Position numbers and translations under genes: made by a program
Shown here: positions 46,112 through 58,200 of the stretch, one piece after another
Layout of the letters: each line of letters opens with the position of its first letter
Position numbering within the stretch: position 1 is the stretch's first letter
Notes under the pieces: model-generated
What the model was told of the DNA's origin: nothing
Databases searched by the model: none
What the model saw: the letters and a program-made list of their open reading frames with translations, nothing else
Assembly: GCF_016097555.1 (NCBI RefSeq)
Contig: NC_054701.1
Span: forward strand, 3,803,688-3,867,687
Source: Gigantopelta aegis
Lineage: Eukaryota; Mollusca; Gastropoda; Neomphalida; Peltospiridae
Direction of reading: 5' to 3'
Length of the DNA: 64,000 bases

Positions 46112-47719
46112 CAACTCCCCTGAGTGTGCATTAACCTCACCGTGGTGCAGGGGTGAACATTCTTTTATAGAATGGCCAATAAATGCACAACTCCTCGTAT
46201 GAGGCGCCTTGTTTGCCGTGAGGTGCGACCCGTGAAGTGGATGATGGGATCCTGGTGGTTGAGTTAAGGTTAATGTTTGCAACCGGTATACACCAGTTTG
46301 GTCCGGAGTTCATGTAGACGGGAGGTCAGGAATGGCCCGTCTTGATCAATCGGCTGGTCACGCCATGCTCTAGAGCAAACAACCTCTGTTTTGTTTATAC
46401 AGTCAAGAACAAACATTGTTTGCTTTGCCGTTTGTATGTGTTGCTCTTGAAGCGGTGGCTAGGGTCAATTGGGTGATTTATTGTTTGTTTATTGCCCAAG
46501 TATATCAACCATGTATCCCTGGCATGGCTGTCTGCTGGTTATCCGCAGCACGATGTTCCCTTGTTGGACTCGGTGGTGGGTGGGGGGCATGGTTGATGAA
46601 CCTTTCATCCTTTAAATATGGAGAAACCAAAAATTCAAATACCAAATTCTGATAGGACCCTGAAAAGGGTCCACACCGAAGTTTCGGACTTCTTGTCTTC
46701 GGACGAGGAGTGCATGAAATCAAAGTATACTGTGATTTCTCACAAAATTGGCCAAGGTTCCTTGTCATCAGTTCTACTGATGATGGGGCCTTGAACAAAG
46801 TATCCCCGTTTGCCATTCAAAAGTCAATTATTGGCTTGGCTGGTGAGCCAAAATCCGTTAAAAAACCCAAAAATGGGCTGTTTGTTGAATGTTTAATGAA
46901 AAATCATTAAAGCCCTGGAATAGATTAAGGATTCATGTGCATCCAAATATATTATTATCACAGACTCACTTTCGTGTCTCCAAGCTTTACAGTACATGAA
47001 ATTGGAGCACCCGTTAGTTGGAATGGTGATACGAAAGTGTGTCTTTTTATCAATTGCCAATAAAGATGTTATATTTTGTTGGGTACCCAGCCATGTTGGC
47101 ATTAAGGGTAACGAAAAGGCAGATGTTGCTGCCAAGTCTGCTTTGAACTTGCCCCGTGTCCATGTTGGTGTCGCCTACAGTGATTATAAATTTCATATTA
47201 ACCAATATATGTTTTCGACTTGGCAAGATGATTGGGACGGTGCGGTTGCGAACAACTTCATTCTGTCAAACCAGTCCTGGGAGAGTGGCAGTCATCTTAC
47301 AGGCGGTGCAGGAAGGATGAATTAGTCTTGTGCCGTGCCCGCATCGGCCATACATACTTTACACATTCATTTATTTTAAAGAAGGATCCTCCTCCTGACT
47401 GTGCGCCACATTTTGGTGGAGTGTGATCATCTCAAGCCGACGAGAAATGATATATTTGGCAACAGAAACGTTTTGGAATCCTTTAAATTCCATCCAGAAT
47501 TAATTGTAAAGGTTTTGAAACATTTTGACTTCTATACAAAGTTTTAAGGTTTACTTACCTCGATTTTATATATTGTATTATACTTATCCCCACAGCTCCT
47601 TACAATGTGGGTTTACATAAATATGTATAAATAATATGTTCATATACTTACCATTTGTGACACCCAATAGCCGATTTGTATATTTGTGCTAGGGTGTCGT
47701 TAAACATTCATTCATTCAT
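46112..47719 (+). mobile_element. LINE copy, 5' UTR and 3' half, internally deleted
   Basis: It begins with the LINE 5' end (CCCCTGAGTGTGCATTAACC, CACCGTGGTGCAGGGGTG). An ORF1 start ATGGAGAAACCAAAAATTCA lies at about 46618, continuing with RTLKRVHTEVSDFLSSDEE. At about 46910 it jumps to RNase H (FTDS-like, LVGMVIRKCVFLSIANKDVI, WVPSHVGIKGNEKADVAAKS), then the terminal Cys/His region and the 3' UTR with CATT tail. Endonuclease and RT are absent. Confidence 0.75.
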
Positions 47720-47764
47720 GTTTCAGAATGACCAAATATTTGACATCCAATTGCCGATGATTAA

Positions 47765-48290
47765 TTAATCAATGTGCTCTAGTGGTATCTATAAACAAAA
47801 CAAACTTCTTCTTTTTTCAAACAGATAATGTCGTTGGTCTCTTGCTACTTCTAGTTACGTTAAGTATTATTCATTTTAAATATGAAATTAAACGGACATA
47901 CTCTACATAATTTTTAAAATATATTTTAGTACCAACAGTCTTAACAATGTTTTGCCAAGTGGTCACTATATCATTCATTAGATGAAAATCTTTAATTCAA
48001 TAATTCTTCTGGATTTTTTAAAATATACTTCTCTCCAGCAACACGTGTAATATATAGTAATTAATAGAATATATACTTCGCACAGTATCACAAAACATTG
48101 ATAAACAGCAATACAACTGATAGGAAACTATAGTCCGTCCTATCATAAAAATGTTTAGTAAACAACAGAATATTACATTGTTTTGTGTGTGTGCAATTAG
48201 AAAGCAAACGGCTCAGAAAGAAGCAACTTGTAGTATGAAAAAGGCGTAGCCTGTGGGAATCACTACAATTACATATAAACAACTGTTATC
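47765..48290. repeat. Segmental duplication, copy 2
   Basis: Partner of 43660-44440. It holds the unfilled insertion site GTGTGTGCAATTA at 48187-48199. Confidence 0.7.
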
Positions 48291-48314
48291 GCACTGTGAT
48301 ATACCTCTCTCTGC

Positions 48315-49040
48315 CCCCCCCCCCCCCCCCCCCCCGCCGCAAGTACTGTAACCTCACCGTGGTGCAGGGATGAGAATGGCTAATACAGTACAACTTCCCT
48401 TTTGGGGTACCTTGTTGACCGTGAGGTGCATCCCGTAATGCTGGATGATGGGATCCCGTGGTTGAGTTGGGGGCATATCTACGGGTATGTTTTCTGGCAG
48501 TACACTAGATTGGCCTGGAGTTTAGCCAGACGGGTGGTCAGGGAGGCCCGACCTGATCAATCAGCTGGTCATGACAAGCTCGAGAGCACACAACCTTTGT
48601 TTTGTTTATAGTAGCCAAGAACAAACATTGTTTTAATTACCTTTCGTATTTGTTGCTCTTCGGTTGGTGACTAAGGTCAGTCGGGTGATTAATTTTTTTC
48701 TTACCTGAGTATATCAACCGTGTATCCCTGTCATGAGTGTCTGCTGGTTATCCGCAGCATCATGTCCCCTTGTTGGACTCTGTGATGGGTGGGGGTATGG
48801 TTGCTGAATATTATTAACTTAACTATGGGTAACACCAATGTTATCACTTCTGATGGGGCCCTGAAAAGGGTCCATACCGAAGTTGCGAATTTTTCATCAT
48901 GAGATGAAGAATCCAAGAACGATAATTTCAATAAGATATCAAGAGTTACATCTTCTGAATCCTGGCCGAGGTTCTTGGTCATCAGTTCAACTGTTGAAGG
49001 AGCCTTGAGCAAACTTTCACCGTTTACCGTTCAGAAGGGG
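48315..49040 (+). mobile_element. LINE 5' UTR and ORF1 start fragment
   Basis: After a run of about 20 C, the LINE 5' end (CTGTAACCTCACCGTGGTGC) is followed by the same 5' UTR as at 46112, then an ORF1-like start near 48820 (GGGGCCCTGAAAAGGGTCCA). It breaks off by about 49040. Confidence 0.65.
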
Positions 49041-49370
49041 CTTGTATTAGAAAATTAATAAATTAGACTTTGTTGAATTTTAAGATCATCAATATAGAGG
49101 AAAGTAAAGTTAAACGTTTTGGCCAGATTCCTTTCTTTTGATTTAACCAGATTAGACAGGAATTCTTATTCATAGGCATAGAGCAACACATCGGCTAGTA
49201 GATGAACCTGCCTGTGCCATTTGTTTTTACAATTTCTGCATTGTGTTTCATGATAACTTTATCTATTGCTCGTTTTACATCTCTTGACCATTAAATTATA
49301 TCTTATGAACATCAATTGTTTCCTTTGTCTTGCAATAGGGGTATTTTTAAGGAATATCCCTTGCAAAAGT
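49041..49370. other. Spacer, probably degraded LINE sequence
   Basis: No gene is visible. The flanks on both sides are LINE pieces. Confidence 0.35.
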
Positions 49371-50840
49371 TGAATAGTATATTATTTATATAATTATATA
49401 AACCGACAGTGTAAAGAGCTGTGGGGAAAATTATAATACAATACAAATATCAAGGTAAGTATACTTTAAAACTTTGTATAGTAATCGAAGTGATTTGATA
49501 AGTTTAAAGTTAATTCTGAGTGGAATTTAAAACATTCAAAGACATTTCTGTTGCCATTTCTCGTCGGCTTCAGATGATTACACTCCACCAAAATGTGTTG
49601 CACAGTCGGTGTATACGGACAATGTTCACATTGAGGGGGAGGGTTCTTCTTTAAAATAAATGAATGGGTGTCAAAGATGTATGGTCGATGCGGGTATTGC
49701 ACAAGACTATTTCATCCACCCTGCACCGCCTGTAGGACGACAGAATAAAGCTTGTTTGTGACCGCACTTGCCAAATTAATGTGATAATTGAAATAATACC
49801 AGGACTCCCACTCGTACCTTGAAAGACCTATTTAAAAAAAGAAAGAAATTAGAGATAAAGTCCCGATTGCGGCCTCTTAGGCCCATGGCATGGAGGTATT
49901 TCAAAATCCCATAGTTCCACGTGGTATCATAAGTTTTCTCGAGGCAGAAAAATACCGATACCAAATACTGGTTAATGATGAAAGCATCCCTACAAAACAT
50001 TTCAAATTTAACAAGATGATCAACCATGCTACATTTAGGTAGTACTGGACCAAATACCTTCCGGCTGGGTCAAAGTTCGAGGTGCACCTCGAACTTTTGT
50101 TAGAAACATTAACACCCGAAGTCCTGTGATTGGTGACAAATGTGTGTTAGTTGTAAAAAAAACCCAACAATTTTCATCTGGGCCAAAAAAATTATGCAAT
50201 TTTATTCATCAAGTACCACTGTGTCAAGTAGCCTTGTGCTTCAAACATGTATGGGGTACCTGTAAAAAAATACATTTTGTGCCAACTAGGGTAGTCATAG
50301 ACGCTACTCACTATCTCTGAAATGAGCGGCTTGACACCCACCCCCCCCCCCCCAATTTTTTAATTCACTTTAAGGGGGAGGAGTGGTAGTATTTATATCC
50401 GTTGTGTTTATGTTGATTGATATGCTGCAGGTAGGAGTTTTAGCCACATGTGTTACTATTGTCGTCTGTGGGATTTGATTTCGTAGTATACACTCTAAAC
50501 CTGAATCCACGCGTTAGTAAGCAATGTTTGTGACTCAAGATACCAGTCTACGGTTGATCATTCCATGGTTTTACAAACGAAACTTGTCAAAGTAATAGAT
50601 CGATAACTGGTAGGATTTGTGGATCCTTATTAGGCTTAGGAATAGGAATGACAATTGCTTTTCTCCAATCAGAAGGAAAGTCACCAGAAATCCACATTTT
50701 GTAAAAGATATTTAATAGAACCATTAAGGATGCTTCAGATAAATATTTTAATAGTTGATAGTGTATTTCACCTGTTCCTATTGAAGTATCATGGGATCTC
50801 CGAAGAGCGTACTGCAACTCATCCAAAGAGAAGATGAAAA
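49371..50840 (-). mobile_element. LINE ORF2 fragments, minus strand, interrupted
   Basis: Recognisable blocks from the 5' side are 50826-50587 (LRRSHDTSIGTGEIHYQLLK, WISGDFPSDWRKAIVIPIPK; RT N-terminal part), 50027-49776 (VDHLVKFEMFCRDAF, FFCLEKTYDTTWNYGIL; RT core) and 49702-49466 (THSFILKKNPPPQCEHCPYT; terminal Cys/His region). About 50040-50520 is non-LINE sequence with a C run at 50340-50353, apparently a later insertion into the RT. Confidence 0.75.
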
Positions 50841-51300
50841 GTTAATAATTACTTTTCAGCTTTATTTTTTTTTTGTGTGTGTGTCTATAGAGGAAAGCTA
50901 TCTTGATACATTGTTCCATTGCGGTGTGTAGGAGGACCACATTATAGCGCACACTGCCCTCTAGTACAGGCGCCCAAAAGGTACTACAGCTTCCGTACAC
51001 ATTGATACATATGAATGCACACATGAATGTGCATAGAACATTTCAAGCAAATAATTTTATACTGTGTACATAATTATTGCTAACGCATTGAGAGGAAGCT
51101 CCCCGTATATAAGACTACGAGCCCCAACTTATTGTTAATACGGGACCCAAAAGAGTGATATATACTTTTTAAGACATTGTCACATACTAAGATGCCGAGA
51201 AATATTAGTCATATACATGGCTGTACAAACTGTGAATACATTGTCAAGAAAAATGCAACAAAAGAGTTAAGGAAAAATAACAAAGAACTAAACAGTTAGA
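50841..51300. other. Spacer downstream of cwo copy 2
   Basis: No gene is recognised. Confidence 0.35.
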
Positions 51301-51308
51301 TCAAAAAC

Positions 51309-51314
51309 TTTATT
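51309..51314 (-). terminator. Candidate poly(A) signal of cwo copy 2
   Basis: The minus strand reads AATAAA about 170 bases downstream of the stop at 51485. Confidence 0.4.
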
Positions 51315-51484
51315 TTAGTAATCTTCAGTTAAAAAAGACAATAAACATTAATGTATTACATAAAAATAAAATTCACAATGAATTATTAACCATTATTTGT
51401 AACAATTAACTCTGTAGTATGTAATGTCAACATCGTATTGATTTTTTGTAAAACAAATCCCTTTTATTGTGTAACCACATAGCA

Positions 51485-52269
51485 TTAGTTGCTTTCGTGT
51501 GCTTGTGCTTGAATGTTTCCTTCTATTTTAATGTTTGGGCCGCAAAATCGAACTGGGATACTGATCGGGTGGAAAACAAGGGATTGATGTCCGTAGATGG
51601 ATACAAACGACTGTGGCACACTTGCTTGATCTATGGAGATGGGAAAGTAGTGACTGCCTGATGGATGAAGAACAAAGCCAGGAAGGTGCGAACTGATGTT
51701 GGAATCAGACGCTGGTGGTGCTTGACCTCCAGCTGAATTGACACTGCTGTGCAGGGCGCTTTGATTATAGCTGCCATCGCTGGAACTGGGATAAGGCGTC
51801 GATCCATGACTGTAGTTGGACAGCAAAGTCTTCAAATCGCTTCGTCTCGCCGACTCCTGATTCGCCTCTTCTTGGGAACTGCTCGACGATGTGTCACTCT
51901 GCTGTAGTTTCGACTGCTCTTGGCAAAAGCGTGTGGTGAATATGTGTTTGAACTTGTAGTTGCTTTGTGCGCAGCCACTAGACGCATTGCCTCCGTCATC
52001 ATTCGCGTTGCCGTCCTTGTCCGTGTTAAAATAGAACTGCATACCGTCTGTTTGGGATTTCGTCAAAGGCAGACTGATGGATGAAAAGGCTGAATCCATG
52101 TTTGTAATGCCACTGTCAGAGCTGATACTTCTGTTCTTCTTTTCTGTCATCTCATTGGCCGAATTTCCATCTGTGGATGATGGTGATGCGTCATAAAAGC
52201 CACCGCTGGCCTGTGCAGCTGTGAGTGATGAAGTACTGATATAGCCACTGTCGCTAATGTCTCTGCCAA
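51485..52269 (-). CDS. cwo: cwo copy 2, C-terminal exon
   Basis: The acceptor is TTTTTTTACAG at 52270 and the stop TAA at 51485-51487. The exon begins [14 protein letters not shown], holding a DSGYIS motif at 52235-52252. A Ser-rich region ([15 protein letters not shown]), a [11 protein letters not shown] block and the conserved tail [15 protein letters not shown] follow. The last third is nearly identical to copy 1. Confidence 0.88.
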
Positions 52270-55200
52270 CTGTAAAAAAATATGTTTAAAATGGTGGTTG
52301 TGTTTAATTAGCTGTAAGCCACTAGCAATACTCAGTGAATGAAACAGACCATCCATACAGTGCCCATATTCCTCAAAAACATTGATCGTAACTGTTAAGC
52401 AGTGTAAAATAGCTTCGACTAAATGTATCCTTAAATTACATATTATATTCCCCGTTTTATTCAATTCTGGCAAATGCAGTGTGTTCCAGGTTATAGGCTT
52501 ATAAAACGTTTAGAGTCTACACTCAAGACTAATAGAATCGGATACTTTAACCTCACGGCAACGCCATACAAATTACAAACGTGTGACGTCCAGTGGGCTC
52601 CCATTGTTAAACAAAAGGAGACACATATACTTATAACTACAATAATGTCATTCAATTATTATAATTTTTATACCAGAATATTTGTTTATTTTTTTTTTTG
52701 TTATTATATGGAGGAGCCATAGTAATCATACCATTGTATTCTGAGATAAATGTATCAAGAATAGAATTCTAGAAATCAGAAATGCTTGACTAATGGTGGG
52801 ATCCAGGTGGAACCCTGATATACAGCTTAGTAAATTCTGGCAACTGGACTGATGAGGATTAATGTTTGCAACTTACGTGTAGGTAGGAACTTCTTGGCGG
52901 CTTTGCCGAGATACTCCATCATGCAGACACAGACTTGGTCCGACATGTTGTTGTCCTCGTTCTCGACAAGGAAGCGCATGACCTCGTCCTGGCACTCCTT
53001 GAAGCCCATGTAGAACTTGGAGATGCAACACGGTTTGGCATTCTCACCCAGGGGAGTCAGACACATAGGGTCTTGACCTTTCTCAGATTCTAAAATGAGA
53101 CATTGTACATTATTTCGTGTTAATACTAATTTTTAAAATGTGATATCTGAATTGCTTGTAGTGAGACAGCATGAAACATTGTATTACAGGATACCAAATC
53201 ACCATTTTGGCGTTTCAAATTTAAACAGTAAATATTTTAATCCTGCAACCACAGTTTCGTTTGACAGAATATGATGACGGATAAAGCAAAGTCATATCCT
53301 GCTACTTGCATGGTATGACTTGACGATGTGACGTCACATGCATAGCTTACATTACAAAATCGCTCATTTGACCTTTAGGTCATCGTACAATGTGGTTGAA
53401 ATAACAGAAATAATAACTTTTCCCCTTAATGTTTATGGTCTGCAGGATAAAGAAAATAACTAGTTAATGACGTCGGATATCTGCTTTATCCTGTTCAGGC
53501 TGAATGAGAAATTCCGCTCGGCACAGCCTCGAGGAATTTCCCATTCTTACCTTCACAGGATAGTTATTCTCTGTTAAAGAGACATTGTAAATATTTTAGC
53601 ACGTGTGTATTAACAACATGAACATGCTGCAATGGACATTTGTTAAACATTTTTGGTTGTAGTTTATAATTATACAATGACTGACAGTTGGAATCAAACA
53701 TTAGCACGATCTGCAATCACAATGTTAAAAGAGTTCTACACCAGGCCATCTACATCTGGCAGTATCATTTCTTTAAACAAGTAAAAGCCCGGTCTGGAAA
53801 TCTTGGTCGATTCAAGATTCACACATCAGCCTAATCTTGTTCGACTGGATGCCCTTCTCTTCCATGTAACATTCACCCGGAGAGTGGTGTACACGTGTAT
53901 GAACGACAGCATTATCACCAAAATGGATATTATATATTGGTACCATATTCAGTTCTCATTTGTATGTTTTATAAATAAATAAATAAATATGTAGATCATA
54001 AGACTAAAACAGAGCAGGACAGAGAACAGTTGCTACCCGAGAAACTGTGAGAAAAGCTTAGCAATGATGACCCTGTATTACAGTTCTCTGGTTCTTTCTT
54101 ACTGGACCTCACCCCTCCCGCTATTTTAGGCTAGTATTGAATGAATGAAATAATTAATGAAAGAATGTTTAACGACACACCAGCACAAAAATACACATCG
54201 GCTATCGGGTGTCAAAAATGTAAGTATATGGAGATATTATTTATACAATTATATAAAACACAGTGTAAAGAGCTGTGTGGAAAAGTACAATACAATACAA
54301 CTATTAAGGTAAGTAGGCCTATATTTTAAAACTTTATAGTTTTTTAAAAACTTTAAAATTAATTCAGGATGGAATTTAAAAGATTCCGAAACATTTTTGT
54401 TGCCAAATATATATTTTGTCGTCAGCTTCAGATGATTACACTCCACAAAAATGTGGCGCCAGTCAGTGTACACTGAGAATGTTCACACTGATAAATGAGT
54501 GCACCAAATATGTATGGCCTGGCACGGCACAAGGCTACTTCATCCTTCATACACCGCCTGTGTTGAAGACTAAGCGGGAAACACAACAAACTTGGTAGTA
54601 CAAATTTAGCATGACGACCGTGAATACACGTCAGTCTCATAGTACCAGTAAGTGGTCGTCAGTGGAGTGCGATTTATTATTATTATTATTTTGATCTAAG
54701 GAATCATAGGAAAACTTAACTGTTGGTTAATTTTTTTAAACGTTTTATTTTAATGTTTAAATCTGATAATAAAAAAAGTCCCTGTCTAAAACCTATAATT
54801 ATTCTCTTCAATGGTTAACAGTTTAAAAAAAAAAAAAAAAAGGCAATTATGGGTTTTCAAATATTGGTCCAACAATGCTGGTAGTAGGCAACGGGTGGCT
54901 GTATGTATGTTGATCGCCAGTCCCTATGGAGTAGTTTTAAGCCCTTACGACCATCAGAGTAGGTACCGTTCTTTGCCTTATCTGTCTGAAGGTTCTTTAT
55001 TAACTTGATTGCCATTTCAATTATTTCAGTTTTTTCAACACGTCTCTGACCCTAAAACAATATAATATAAAAATATATATACAACTTGAATACATGTTTA
55101 TAAAATAATATAAAAATATACACAAAATAATATAAAAAATATATACAATAATGAATTATGAATCTAGGGAAACGTCTACTCTCAGTAATCTATGCTAGGA

Positions 55201-58200
55201 AAAATATACATGTTGTACAATTGTTTAAGTTCTTATATATTTCGACATTAATAGTAATATGAATTATTTGAAATACTTTAAATAAGTATACATGTATGAT
55301 ATCCGGTAATATCGTACCATTTTCTGTATTAATTTACAATTTAATAATTAATCATAACAGTTTAACATTGAATATATTATGATATAAATTAATATTAGGT
55401 ATTTGTGTACGTTTCGAAATACGTTACCATTATCCATCTAAAATATTTTTAAGGACGAATATGACAAAGAAATAATTAATAAGAAGATGAACTGTCCTGA
55501 TTATATAAATACAGTTACGTGATCGATAACGCACCACTGAACACTTACGACACCTCGCAGTTACCTCGAGCACTTCTTGAATTCTCCATTCTTTTTCACG
55601 AAGTATTCGTTTGTCAGTATATATTTCTGTTTTCGCATGTCGCAATATTACTAAAACAACTTGATTCCGTGTGTCACTGTTATAGAATAACAATTTTTTT
55701 ACCCGTTTTGATACACTGCGAATGTTCATTAATATTAAGGTGACCTTTGTAAAATACCGTTTATTACCAAAACCCTCAAATCAAAACGGCATATATCAAT
55801 CAGTTATAACTTACTTCACCACTTCTTGCACAATGTAGATGACTTTGATATGGTGTTTAACACATGGAAATAAACGCATAACGTTTTAGACATTATTTAT
55901 TTTCGTTAAATGGGTGGGATAAAAATTATCATTTATTAATATGCAATACGTGATATACGGCTATTCAACCTTCGATTATATAATCTGGTTATGTACAGCA
56001 AATTATGTACCCTTTTCAAATCTGATTCTTTACCTCAAATATTTACATTATGGAATCCAGACTACATATATGGTGATCACTGAAAAATAACTGATCGAAT
56101 TATAGTTTTGTTTTATGAGTTGTGACTTCCGCATAGAATATTTTCATTAACAATAATGGAAACAGGCCAGGAAACTCCAACTTCACTTCGATGAAATTAT
56201 TATTTTTTAAAAATATTCTGATATTAATACTTTGCGTATCATTCGGAAAGGTTTCTCTTAAACACACTGCAATCCGATGTTATGTTTGAATTATGGTATT
56301 TCATAAAAATGGTTGTAGCTACACGGCCGTTTCACTGGATAAATGCATTAGTTATCATGGGAAGGATGACTGCTATTATCGGTTTTGGTTTGCATTTTCA
56401 GGTTCAATAAAACTATCTAAAGTTTCATACGGAAAAAAAAGTCCTGACTAAACGTATTACATATTTTGTTTTCCAATCTTCAACTAGTAATGTTTTCTTT
56501 TGTTTTAAAAAAAAGTATTTTCCTGTCTCAGTAGTAGGGCCTGATTCTCTATCACTCAACCTACTTGACGAATTCTCAGAAACCGAGGATATTTTAGTAT
56601 CATTTGCTTTTGTGTCTGCTGTGCTTCAGTTCCTTTTTGTATGTTTCTCAGTTTTCTCAACATCGCAGATTATTATTATTATTATTATCATCATCCCACA
56701 TAAATGTTCTTAACATCGCTGTCAGGCTGCTCTTCGCTAAATCACTTCTGGGGGAGAACTTGTCTGGAGCATCATTAGACGTCCTTGTCGAATCAGAATT
56801 TAGAGTACCCGCTGTTGTCCTAGATTCATAAAAGAGGGTGTTCTTATCTTGAACTTGCTGAACCCTCTTTGCATTTGTTAAAACGAATTCAGCCGAGTGG
56901 GAACATGTCTCCCCTTGCTTTATAACAGTATCGAACATTATAAAGGTCCGTCTGTGGTATACCATTTTGTTTTACCCCACAAACATTTTGGCATTTGAAC
57001 ATTCACTTAAGGAAATTGGAATATATGGCTCAATAAATATGTTGAAGTAGCCAGTCTTAGTGGATAATGGAAAGAATGACTGAACGTCTGCTGTCACTAG
57101 GTGCCAACAGCAGGAAACCCCTACTGTTAAATGAATGAATGAATGAATGAATGAATGTTTGACAACACCCCAGCATGACAAATACATCGGCTATTGGGTG
57201 TCAAAGAATGGTAAATGACAACTGTCAAACAAGTGACGGAAAACCCATACATCTGATTATGACCCATTTGAGAAACATTCAAAAGGTAAACAAATAGTTA
57301 ATATAAAGGTTTAATGATACTAACCCTAGTTACCAGACAATGAAATATATTTTCCGTTGTTAAAGATTGGGGTTTTTTAATATATATTTTTTTAATCTTT
57401 ACATTCGTCAACTTCTTGTTTAAATTGTCAATGTTTGCAAAATCCGATTTGGTAATGGCTGCCATGGTGTTTATTTGCTCTAAATACATTTTACGTAAAA
57501 TATAAAAAAAACGTATGTCCCTCAGAAATTAGAGTCAGTGTCTTATTAAAAATAAAATAAAGTATGCATTCATTCAATTAATCATTCATTTCAGTTCATT
57601 TTCGTGCTTATATCTAGTTAAGGTTCAAGCACGCTGTCCTGAGCAAACACCACAGCTATCTGGGCTGTCTGTCTACGACAGTGGGTTCTTAGTGGTTAGT
57701 ATGTCTTTTGGCCAAACTATATAAATCCTATAAACAGTTTTCTTTATTAAAGTAAAACAAAAATCAAAACATGAAGTGCATGATTGTTCAAACTTTATGT
57801 TCTCAAGAGAATTTTGTTTAATATTGTTGATTTACCATTCATCATATCACGCACTTTTGTAATAATTCCACAAATGCTACACAGACCACTTAAGGGCCAT
57901 TTCAGTTCAACTGATGTTCGTGGTTATATCGAATTACGGTTTAGGTACGCGGTCCTTGACACACTCACCTCAGCTACCTGGGCTGTCGGTCCAGGACAGT
58001 GTGTTAGTTGGTTAGTGGTTGTGAGTGAGAAGAGGGTGTAGTGGTCTTACACCTACCCACTGAGTTGTTAAAACTCACTCGCTCTGGGTGGGAGCATGCA
58101 CCGGGCTGCGAACCCTGTACCTACCAGTCTTGTGTCCGATGGATTAACCATGACACCGGTTTAAGGAACAAAGAATGTTTTATATGCACATTCACTTACA

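Noticed and set aside
56657-56965. 102-residue minus-strand frame in a cwo copy 2 intron as a nested gene
   Set aside because: It ends in a microsatellite-coded Asn run and has no recognisable domain or regulatory context.
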